Shown piece by piece: positions 52,756 to 59,461 of a DNA stretch of 64,000 nucleotides. Both the position numbers and the translations under genes were made by a program. A model generated the notes under the pieces. The model did no database searches. It had not been told where the DNA came from and saw nothing but the letters and a program-made list of their open reading frames with translations. The DNA is from Paludibacteraceae bacterium (GTDB lineage Bacteria > Bacteroidota > Bacteroidia > Bacteroidales > Paludibacteraceae), in the NCBI GenBank assembly GCA_017527905.1, contig JAFXPK010000030.1, positions 62,001-126,000 on the forward strand. The letters are read 5' to 3'. How positions within the stretch are numbered: the stretch's first letter is position 1; every line of letters begins with the position of its first letter.

Positions 52756-52816
52756 TTCCCAGCACTGAAAGGGCGTAACAGCACAGGCAGGGGTGTGAAC
52801 CCCTGTGAAGCACGAA
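52756..52816 (+). repeat. Dispersed repeat, copy 2 (CACTGAAAGGG type)
   Basis: Second, better-preserved copy of the element at 50967: TTCCCAGCACTGAAAGGGCG, then a GCACAGGCAGGGGTGTGAAC stretch ending CCCCTGTGAA. The AGGGGTGTGAACCCCT part folds as a hairpin. It lies just upstream of the intact Rpn-like gene and in the same orientation as copy 1. Confidence 0.75.
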
Positions 52817-52880
52817 CGTCTGTACGGTATCCCCCTGTTGACGACACGCCTCCTGCATATTGAAAAAAACCGCCGATAAA

Positions 52881-52911
52881 TTGACAAATTAAAAAACATT
52901 TCCTATATTTG
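52881..52911 (+). promoter_or_regulatory. Bacteroidota-type promoter for the epimerase gene
   Basis: TTG (52881-52883), a 20-base spacer and TATATTTG (52904-52911) fit the consensus. The leader to the ATG at 52997 is about 80 bases. The rest of the gap between the Rpn-like gene and this promoter is the dispersed repeat. Confidence 0.72.
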
Positions 52912-52996
52912 TACCGAACGATGTTTGGCATTTACCCCAAACAATCTATCTACGATTTTAACCTGAATTATTAACTTTTAAACCAATTGATTGTAT

Positions 52997-54013
52997 ATGA
53001 AAATCTTAGTGACAGGTTCGGCGGGATTCATAGGGTACCACCTGACGAAACGTTTGCTGGAAGAAGGCCACGAGGTGGTCGGACTGGATAACCTGAATGA
53101 ATACTACTCCGTATCGCTGAAACGAGCGAGATTGGCCGAATCTGGGGTGGTGGACCCGATGCTACCGTATGGCGTCCACATCTGCAGCGAGACAAAACCC
53201 AACTATAAGTTCGTCCGCATGGACCTCCAGGATAGGCAGCAACTGCCGAAACTATTCGTCCAGCACCACTTCGACTGCGTCGTCAACCTGGCCGCCCAAT
53301 GCGGCGTGCGTTACTCCACCGAGAACCCGTTCGCCTACATCGAGAGCAACCTGCTCGGCTTCGCCAACCTGCTCGAATGCTGCCGCCACAACAACGTGAG
53401 ACACCTCGTCTACGCCTCCTCCTCCAGCGTCTACGGCGGCAACGCCAAGACCCCTTTCACGGAAGAGGATAGGGTGGACACCCCGGTCAGCCTCTATGCC
53501 GCCACGAAAAAGGCGGACGAGCTCATGGCCAGCTGCTACAGCAAACTGTATAACCTCGCCTGCACGGGCCTCCGCTTCTTCACAGTATACGGTCCGTGGG
53601 GCCGCCCCGACATGGCCCCCATGCTCTTCGCCGACGCCATCCGCAGCGGCAAGGAGATCAAAGTGTTCAACCACGGCGACATGCTCCGCGACTTCACCTA
53701 CGTCGACGACATCGTGGAGGGAATCACCCGCGTCATGGGCAAGACACCGAAGCCCCAGGAGGACGGCAGACCGCATAAGATATACAACCTCGGCTGCTCC
53801 AACCCGATCCGCCTCATGGACTTCATCCAGACCATGGAGAGCATCTTCGACAAGGAAGCCAAGAAGGTCTTCCTCCCTATGCAACCAGGCGACGTCTACC
53901 AAACCTACGCGGACACTTCCGCCCTGGAACGTGACTTCGACTATAAACCGTCCACCGAACTCAAAACCGGTCTGGAGAAATTGGTGGAATGGTACAACGC
54001 ATACTACAAGTGA
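52997..54013 (+). CDS. UDP-glucuronate 4-epimerase-like NAD-dependent epimerase
   Basis: Extended SDR epimerase of 338 residues with the cofactor motif in KILVTGSAGFIGYHL, the GLDNLNEYYSVSLKRARL segment typical of GlcA/GalA epimerases of the Cap1J/GAE type, ASSSSVYGG, and the catalytic YAATKK (Tyr-x3-Lys). RFFTVYGPWGRPDMAP and FTYVDDIVEGITR are standard. It probably supplies UDP-GalA for a capsule. I use the ATG at 52997; a TTG two codons earlier is possible. The stop codon is followed by an AATTAAG-type repeat. Confidence 0.88.
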   Translation: MKILVTGSAGFIGYHLTKRLLEEGHEVVGLDNLNEYYSVSLKRARLAESGVVDPMLPYGVHICSETKPNYKFVRMDLQDRQQLPKLFVQHHFDCVVNLAAQCGVRYSTENPFAYIESNLLGFANLLECCRHNNVRHLVYASSSSVYGGNAKTPFTEEDRVDTPVSLYAATKKADELMASCYSKLYNLACTGLRFFTVYGPWGRPDMAPMLFADAIRSGKEIKVFNHGDMLRDFTYVDDIVEGITRVMGKTPKPQEDGRPHKIYNLGCSNPIRLMDFIQTMESIFDKEAKKVFLPMQPGDVYQTYADTSALERDFDYKPSTELKTGLEKLVEWYNAYYK

Positions 54014-54068
54014 ATTAAGAATTATGAATTATGAAACGATAGTTCGACGAAGTCAATTAAGAATTATG
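54013..54068 (+). repeat. Third locus of the AATTAAG/TTCGACGAA repeat family
   Basis: AATTAAG, AATTATG, AATTATG, then the core AGTTCGACGAAGTCAATT and two more heptamers. It begins in the stop codon of the epimerase gene and has the same orientation as the repeat at 33230, with a few changes. Confidence 0.8.
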
Positions 54069-54108
54069 TAGGGGGTGTCATAATTCGCAATGTTTTTTCA
54101 TATTCTTT

Positions 54109-54148
54109 TTTGCGGTTAAGGTTTTTTGAGATAACTTTGCTATCTCAA
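54109..54148 (+). promoter_or_regulatory. Promoter with overlapping inverted repeat, upstream of lipoprotein gene
   Basis: TTTG (54109-54112), a 19-base spacer and TAACTTTG (54132-54139) match the phylum consensus. The -7 box overlaps a perfect 8-bp inverted repeat, TTGAGATA (54126-54133) and TATCTCAA (54141-54148), seven bases apart. The repeat could be an operator or a cruciform/hairpin at the transcript start. Confidence 0.6.
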
Positions 54149-54168
54149 TTCGGAAACATACAGATAAG

Positions 54169-54960
54169 ATGATGCATAGAGGATATCTTTCAGCAATAGG
54201 GGCGGCGCTCCTCGCCATTTCACTGAATTCCTGCAAAGAACAGCCGGAATACGTGGAGAAAATATATCCCATTCAAGAAGAGGTGGAACTCAAGTTGGCG
54301 GGCAAGTGGGAGATCGCTACCGTGGACAACGTGCCGGTGCTGACCAACGAGAAGCAGGTGGTCACCTACAAAGAGGGATGGACCGCCTTCAGAAGCGCAT
54401 CAACCCCTTCGAAGGACCAGAGCTGGATGGAACAGGTTCAGATGAAATGCTCCATCTACGGCAACGACATCACGGAAGAGGGTCCCTTCAAGCTGACCAC
54501 CAACGTCGAAACCATCACAGAGAACCAAATGACCGCCAACGTGAAGGATTTATCCACCACCGACACGGCTCAACAGAAAACGCGTTTCATCGTATACAGG
54601 AAGATCGACAAAGACTTCTCGAAGGATATCGTCGGCTATTGGGAGGTGAAACTGGCCTTGCCAGGCATCCCAGGCGTGACCGACCACCGGCTCTCTTTCA
54701 GGGAGGACGGCACCTTCCTCTCGTTCGACCGCGACACGATCAACGACGAATGGGTGGTGAACCATATCACCACCAACCAGTATATGGTCGACGGAACATG
54801 GCTTGCCCTCCGCAAACAGTCCCTGAACCCAACGACAGACACCCACGAGTGCTGGGACATCTCCGTCGAGGGAGACAAGATGTATTGGAGCGCCCTGCGC
54901 GTCGACAGCACAGGCCTGCGCCGCGAAGACCAACTGGAGTTGACCCGCATCACCGAATAA
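54169..54960 (+). CDS. Lipoprotein of unknown function with lipocalin-like halves
   Basis: The 263-residue product has a lipoprotein signal (AALLAISLNSC, lipidated cysteine at residue 22). The body has two similar beta-rich segments starting LAGKWEIATVDNV (about 44) and IVGYWEVKLALPG (about 150), each followed by strands, resembling the lipocalin-like domains found in many Bacteroidota lipoproteins. I do not recognise a specific function. It has its own promoter with an inverted repeat. Two adjacent ATG codons are possible starts. It is unlikely to belong to the capsule pathway itself. Confidence 0.75.
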   Translation: MMHRGYLSAIGAALLAISLNSCKEQPEYVEKIYPIQEEVELKLAGKWEIATVDNVPVLTNEKQVVTYKEGWTAFRSASTPSKDQSWMEQVQMKCSIYGNDITEEGPFKLTTNVETITENQMTANVKDLSTTDTAQQKTRFIVYRKIDKDFSKDIVGYWEVKLALPGIPGVTDHRLSFREDGTFLSFDRDTINDEWVVNHITTNQYMVDGTWLALRKQSLNPTTDTHECWDISVEGDKMYWSALRVDSTGLRREDQLELTRITE

Positions 54961-55026
54961 AGGGTACAACAACAACTATGTGAAGTCACCTCTTATTTAG
55001 GGGGAAGTATAGTTATATTTTATATA

Positions 55027-55887
55027 ATGGTTAAAGACATACTAAAAACCATATTGTCCCCCTCGCTGATCAGCGAGGTGAAACGGGACATCCGACGGGC
55101 GAAAAATATGCTGAAGAAAGCGGACAAGACCTCCTTGTCCGACTTCAAGGAGGCACTCTCGCGGCTCGGGCTGCAACAGGGAGACAAGGTGTTCGTCACC
55201 TCCAGCTTCGGCAACCTGAACGCAGAAGGTTATTCCCCGGAGGAGGCCATCCGCGCGATAATGGAAACAGTGGGGCAGGAGGGACTGATCATGATGCCCT
55301 ATTACCCTCCCGTATCATCGATGGATTGGGTAAAAAGCGGGGCGGTGTTCGACATGAAAAACACCGCTTCGGGCATGGGCGTGATGACCAATGTATTCTC
55401 CCGCATGGAGGGTGTGGTGAAAAGCGCGCACCCCACCAAGGCGGTCTGCGTGTGGGGCAAGGACGCGGAGCAATACGCCAGCCTGCACTACGAATCGGTG
55501 GAACCCTACGGCGACAATACACCTTACGGCAGACTGCTGGTGGCCCAACAGTCCAAGTCACTCTCGCTCGGCGTGGTCAACCTACCGATGTTCCATGCGA
55601 TCGAGGACAAGTATCAACAGAAGGAGACGCTCTATTATGCGGAGAGAATCTTCGATGTGCCGCTGAGGAAAGAGGACGGCGAGGAGATCATCTGCCACAC
55701 GAAGGTGCATGATCCCGCCAAAAGCGCGCATACAATGATGGGAGGCGAGTTCTCTAAACGTTTTTCGGAACCAATCAGGAAGGTCGTCCGCTTCGGATAC
55801 GACAACCTGTATATGATAGACAATACACTGTTAGCCGAGGCCGCCCGCAAGGAATTCGCCTTAGGCCACACACGGAAAAAAGATTGA
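55027..55887 (+). CDS. AAC(3)-family N-acetyltransferase, probably sugar-modifying
   Basis: Fits the antibiotic N-acetyltransferase fold by GLQQGDKVFVTSSFGNLN, QEGLIMMPYYPP and the SAHPTKAVCVWGKDAEQY motif. At 286 residues it is typical. Many members in polysaccharide loci act on amino sugars (for example FdhC-like enzymes) and not on aminoglycosides, and the company of deacetylase- and acetyltransferase-like genes supports that here. Resistance should not be inferred. It lies eight bases before the deacetylase-like gene, likely in one operon. Confidence 0.8.
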   Translation: MVKDILKTILSPSLISEVKRDIRRAKNMLKKADKTSLSDFKEALSRLGLQQGDKVFVTSSFGNLNAEGYSPEEAIRAIMETVGQEGLIMMPYYPPVSSMDWVKSGAVFDMKNTASGMGVMTNVFSRMEGVVKSAHPTKAVCVWGKDAEQYASLHYESVEPYGDNTPYGRLLVAQQSKSLSLGVVNLPMFHAIEDKYQQKETLYYAERIFDVPLRKEDGEEIICHTKVHDPAKSAHTMMGGEFSKRFSEPIRKVVRFGYDNLYMIDNTLLAEAARKEFALGHTRKKD

Positions 55888-55894
55888 AGACATT

Positions 55895-56956
55895 ATGAAA
55901 GAGATAATTCTAACACTAGACTATGAATTGTTCGGCAACGGAAAGGGGGATGTATTCCGCCATATTGTCGAACCGACCCAACATATAATGAAAATCGCCA
56001 AGCGACACAACGCGCACCTGACCTTCTTCTTCGAAGTGGTCGAATACTGGCGCATGAAAGAGGAGTGGGAGCGTGGCAATACAATGGGCTACACGGAAAA
56101 CCCTATCGCCGCCATGGAGAAACAAATCCTCGAAGCGGTGAGGGAAGGCCACGACGTGCAACTGCACCTCCACCCGCAATGGGTGGACGCACAATGGACC
56201 GAGGCGGGATGGGTCGTGGACGACACCTCCCACAGGTTGGGCCACTACAGCAGGGAAGGGGAATACTCCATGGTCGAACTGCTCCGCAAGGGCAAGGAGA
56301 CGCTGGAGCAACTCATCACACCCGTGAAACCCTACTACCACTGCACAGCACTGCGGGCGGGAGGCTACAACGCATTCCCTTCCGATGAAATCGTAAAAGC
56401 GATGCGTGAGGTGGGGATGAAAATGGACAGTTCCCTCTATCCCGGAGGTTTCGCCCAAGGAGAAATAGCGGACTACGACTACCGTACCCTGCCGAAAGAC
56501 AAGGGAGTCTGGAGCGTGGAGAATAGGCTGGAAGAGCCGACGCAAGGCAAAACAGGAATCTACGAGCTGCCGATCTGCAGCCTGGAAATCACCCGATGGC
56601 GCAAATACGCCTCTTGGGAAAGAGTGAAGAACATCCTCTCCAACACCCAGCAATCAAAGGAGTTCTACGCCTCCAAGATGAGCCAAACATCCCATACGAA
56701 AAAGAGCATGACCGACAAGATAAAATTCCTGTTCGAGAAGGAGTGCCAGACATGGGACTACTGCCTACTGCCCGAAGCGGTGCACAACCTCTTCCTCGCA
56801 GAGATGGAGAAACAGACCGACAGGAGATATTACACCCTTGTGGGACATCCCAAGAGCTACATGGGAGAACAAGGATACTCGTTCCTGCTGAAAACGCTGA
56901 ACGACAACGGATACCGCTTCACAACAATTCAAGAAATATTGTCAAACATAGAATAA
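55895..56956 (+). CDS. Polysaccharide deacetylase-like protein (WbmS-like)
   Basis: A 353-residue protein with a NodB-like layout: ILTLDYELFGNGKG at the start (first acidic site), AHLTFFFEVVEYW, the metal-binding histidine pair in VQLHLHPQWV, and RAGGYNAFP in the middle, then MDSSLYPGG. These match the putative deacetylases of O-antigen/capsule loci. It would remove an acetyl group from an amino sugar, complementing the neighbouring acetyltransferase. No signal peptide is present, so it acts in the cytoplasm on a precursor. Confidence 0.78.
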   Translation: MKEIILTLDYELFGNGKGDVFRHIVEPTQHIMKIAKRHNAHLTFFFEVVEYWRMKEEWERGNTMGYTENPIAAMEKQILEAVREGHDVQLHLHPQWVDAQWTEAGWVVDDTSHRLGHYSREGEYSMVELLRKGKETLEQLITPVKPYYHCTALRAGGYNAFPSDEIVKAMREVGMKMDSSLYPGGFAQGEIADYDYRTLPKDKGVWSVENRLEEPTQGKTGIYELPICSLEITRWRKYASWERVKNILSNTQQSKEFYASKMSQTSHTKKSMTDKIKFLFEKECQTWDYCLLPEAVHNLFLAEMEKQTDRRYYTLVGHPKSYMGEQGYSFLLKTLNDNGYRFTTIQEILSNIE

Positions 56957-56968
56957 AACCAATCATCC

Positions 56969-57397
56969 ATGATCAACGCAATCTTCTTCTATCGAATATC
57001 GAGATGGCTCTATCTCCATCACATACCCTTTTTGCCGAAACTGATCACTTTGTTTATCTTTCTGATATACAACAGCAAAGTATCCTACAAATGTGAGATC
57101 GGCGCAGGCACGAAGCTAGGCTACGGAGGCATCGGCGTCGTGATCCACCAGAACGCGAAAATCGGAAGGAACGTCTCCATCGCACAACAGGTGACCATCG
57201 GCGGAGGCAACAGCCATTACCCGGGCGTGCCTACCATCGGCGACAACGTCCATATCCACAAGGGTGCCATCGTATTCGGAGGCATCACCGTGGGCAACAA
57301 CGCTGAAATCGGTGCGAACGCAGTGGTGAATAAGCCAGTGCCGGAGAACGCTGTGGTCGTGGGGGTGCCGGGGAAGGTGATACGAATTAAGAGTTAA
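56969..57397 (+). CDS. Serine acetyltransferase-like hexapeptide acyltransferase
   Basis: Beta-helix acyltransferase of 142 residues: an N-terminal helical part (FFYRISRWLYLHHIPFLPKL), then hexapeptide repeats GAGTKLGYGGIGVVIHQNAK, IGDNVHIHKGAIVFGG and the end ENAVVVGVPGKVIR. This matches short CysE-like/capsule O-acetyltransferases and not true serine acetyltransferase, which is longer. The last codons and the TAA stop are built from the AATTAAG heptamer repeat. Confidence 0.85.
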   Translation: MINAIFFYRISRWLYLHHIPFLPKLITLFIFLIYNSKVSYKCEIGAGTKLGYGGIGVVIHQNAKIGRNVSIAQQVTIGGGNSHYPGVPTIGDNVHIHKGAIVFGGITVGNNAEIGANAVVNKPVPENAVVVGVPGKVIRIKS

Positions 57398-57412
57398 GAA
57401 TTAAGAGTTAAG
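57385..57412 (+). repeat. AATTAAG/AGTTAAG heptamer repeat overlapping a stop codon
   Basis: Four heptamers (AATTAAG, AGTTAAG, AATTAAG, AGTTAAG) with TAA at 57388, 57395 (the gene's own stop), 57402 and 57409. All three forward frames meet a stop. The minus-strand barrel gene ends 15 bases further on. Confidence 0.85.
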
Positions 57413-57426
57413 AGCATATTGCTTGC

Positions 57427-57921
57427 CTAAAACCGGTAGGTGGCCCAGACGCCCAATGAACCAATACCCACTTGAGGCACCCATGACCGATTCCAATTCT
57501 CCTGCACCCCAAACATGCCAATATCAGCGGAAATGTCCCAATGATCACTGACACGGAAACGCAACGAAGGAATCAATCCACACCGAAACAATAAAAAATT
57601 ATCTTCCTCACCAAAGGCCCATCCCCAAGCAGCATCAGCCTTTAAATCAAAGAAGAAAAAATCACTGTGACAAGGAGTGAATCTAAGGAATGGTTCCATC
57701 AACCAAAAACTCGCATCAGCGTTAGAATTATAGCCTATACCAATACCCGTTCCCATAGCGAAGATATCGCTAAACTCATAGCCTATGGTCGGCTCCAAGG
57801 CGAGCGAAAAGTAATCCGCATAAGAGATTGACGTTGTGAAACCTAAGTCAAAATGTTTTTCGGCCATCATTGAAAATTGGATTCCAAGAGCCATTAGCAA
57901 GAGAATCAATAACTTCCTCAT
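57427..57921 (-). CDS. Outer-membrane beta-barrel-like protein
   Basis: The 164-residue product has a signal peptide (RKLLILLLMALGIQFSMMA) and alternating beta-strands with aromatic belts (FDLGFTTSISYADYFSLALE, FAMGTGIGIGYNSN, ISADIGMFGVQENWN), ending in VWATYRF with the terminal Phe seen in many outer-membrane barrels. I use the ATG at 57921; a longer frame adds residues that break the signal peptide. TATATTTG on the minus strand about 35 bases upstream is a candidate -7 box. Function unknown; it does not look part of the capsule operon. Confidence 0.75.
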   Translation of the reverse strand: MRKLLILLLMALGIQFSMMAEKHFDLGFTTSISYADYFSLALEPTIGYEFSDIFAMGTGIGIGYNSNADASFWLMEPFLRFTPCHSDFFFFDLKADAAWGWAFGEEDNFLLFRCGLIPSLRFRVSDHWDISADIGMFGVQENWNRSWVPQVGIGSLGVWATYRF

Positions 57922-58068
57922 TTCAATTACGTTTAAATTAATTCCTGAAAATATGTGGCAAATATAATACAAAGTCATCCCAACTTCATATAATTCTTAC
58001 CGTTTCATTCTAATATCTTAACTAAAATTCCTAATTTCGCGTTGTCTATAAACGCTAGATGTTTTTTT

Positions 58069-58623
58069 ATGAGCGCATTAAAGAAAATTTGTAAGTTTAT
58101 ATTCGACCGAATCGGGTGGAAGGCGCAGTTGAGCGTGGCGATTCCACCGAAATGTGTATTCGTCGTGGCGCCCCACACGAGCAACTGGGACTTCATCATG
58201 GGCGAGATCATGTACCAAGCCTTCGAAGGCGATGGAAAGGTCAATTTCCTCATCAAAAAAGAGTGGTTCAAATTCCCTTTCAACTATATCATGGGACCAA
58301 TGGGCGGCGTGCCGGTGAACCGAGGACACAGCACCTCACTTGTCAACCAGTTGGTCAACGAGTTCCAACAGCGCGACAAGATACGCATAGCCATCACACC
58401 AGAGGGTACCCGTAAGGCGAACCCCAAATGGAAGATGGGCTTCTACCACATCGCCAAGAACGCCAACGTGCCTATCCTGCTGGTCTATCTGGACTACGGC
58501 AGGAAAGTGGCTGGCATCGACGAGATCTTCATCCCGACGGACGACGAGGCGGCCGATATCCAATACATCAAGCAATACTACACCCAATTCCAGGGCAAAC
58601 ACCCTGAATCCTTCGCCATATAA
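58069..58623 (+). CDS. 1-acylglycerol-3-phosphate acyltransferase family (PlsC-like)
   Basis: Membrane-associated acyltransferase of 184 residues. The catalytic HX4D motif is PHTSNWDF (His36, Asp41), the acceptor-phosphate site is in GGVPVNRGHS, and ITPEGTRKAN matches the third motif. I use the ATG at 58069; the longer frame from a TTG at 58042 lacks similarity. It is short, like the lysophosphatidic-type acyltransferases of Bacteroidota that may act on other lipids. The nitrilase gene follows six bases after the stop codon. Confidence 0.84.
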   Translation: MSALKKICKFIFDRIGWKAQLSVAIPPKCVFVVAPHTSNWDFIMGEIMYQAFEGDGKVNFLIKKEWFKFPFNYIMGPMGGVPVNRGHSTSLVNQLVNEFQQRDKIRIAITPEGTRKANPKWKMGFYHIAKNANVPILLVYLDYGRKVAGIDEIFIPTDDEAADIQYIKQYYTQFQGKHPESFAI

Positions 58624-58629
58624 CGCACG

Positions 58630-59394
58630 ATGAGAATAGCGATCGCACAGATGGATCTGGCATGGCGTGACGAGGCCGCCAACCTTCGAAAGGTGGAACA
58701 ACTCGCCCAACAAGCCCATGAGGCGGACCTCCTGGTGTTGCCGGAGATGTTCACCACGGGCTTCTGCATGGACGCAGCCGAACTGGCCACCACCATGGAG
58801 GGCGCTGTCATCCAACAATTGAAGGAGATATCCAAGCGATACAACCTCGCCCTGTACGGCAGCCTCATTGTCGAGGAGAACAACCGCCACTACAACCGAG
58901 GGGTCTTCATCACCCCAGACGGCGCACTCCACACCTACGACAAGCACCACCTCTTCAGCCCAGGCACCGAGGCGGAAAGCTACAGCGCCGGAAAAGAGAA
59001 GGTGATCGTCTCCTACAAGGGATGGAACATCTGCCTGCAGATATGCTACGACCTGCGATTCCCCGTCTTCGTGCGCAACGTCGGCAACGAATACGACCTC
59101 ATCCTCTACGTCGCCAACTGGGCGGAGTCCCGGATCTCCTCATGGTCCCGGCTATTGCCCGCCCGCGCCATCGAGAACATGGCCTACGTCTGCGGCGTGA
59201 ACAGGATAGGCGAGGACCCCTACGGCGCACAGGGAGGCGAATCCGTGCTGCTCGATCCGTTGGGCAACAGCCTGCTCAGCTGCGGCAAGGAAGAGGTGCT
59301 CCTCATCTCAGAAGAGCTCACCAAGGAGCGCTTGGAAAGAATGCGCCTGAAATTTCCCGTACACAAAGACGCGGACCATTTCACTATTCAATAA
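58630..59394 (+). CDS. Carbon-nitrogen hydrolase, omega-amidase (YafV/NIT2-like)
   Basis: Nitrilase-superfamily enzyme with the complete triad Glu39 (VLPEMFTTGF), Lys105 (YDKHHLF) and Cys139 (ICYDLRFP). The TGFCM and NRIGEDPYG stretches match the omega-amidase group that hydrolyses alpha-ketoglutaramate and alpha-ketosuccinamate in methionine-salvage-related nitrogen metabolism. At 254 residues it is full length. It is six bases downstream of the PlsC-like gene, likely co-transcribed. Confidence 0.88.
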   Translation: MRIAIAQMDLAWRDEAANLRKVEQLAQQAHEADLLVLPEMFTTGFCMDAAELATTMEGAVIQQLKEISKRYNLALYGSLIVEENNRHYNRGVFITPDGALHTYDKHHLFSPGTEAESYSAGKEKVIVSYKGWNICLQICYDLRFPVFVRNVGNEYDLILYVANWAESRISSWSRLLPARAIENMAYVCGVNRIGEDPYGAQGGESVLLDPLGNSLLSCGKEEVLLISEELTKERLERMRLKFPVHKDADHFTIQ

Positions 59395-59409
59395 AAAAAA
59401 TTATATTTG
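59379..59409 (+). promoter_or_regulatory. Promoter for the glycoside hydrolase gene
   Basis: TTTC (59379-59382), a 19-base spacer and TATATTTG (59402-59409). The -7 box matches perfectly and the -33 box has one mismatch. It overlaps the end of the nitrilase gene. With this start site the ATG at 59420 would be almost leaderless, which favours the ATG at 59462. Confidence 0.55.
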
Positions 59410-59461
59410 CGTATAGGAGATGAAGGGTCAGACGCAAACGGCCCATTCCATCCCCGCAGAT

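Noticed and set aside
55027-55887. Aminoglycoside resistance gene
   Set aside because: It belongs to the AAC(3) fold family, but its setting among sugar-modifying genes and the breadth of the family make a nucleotide-sugar acetyltransferase more likely.
55916-56653. Minus-strand open frame of 245 codons opposite the deacetylase-like gene
   Set aside because: Shadow of a gene with clear family motifs; high GC makes long antisense frames common in this stretch (also 53252-53902, 54550-54975 and 60221-60697).
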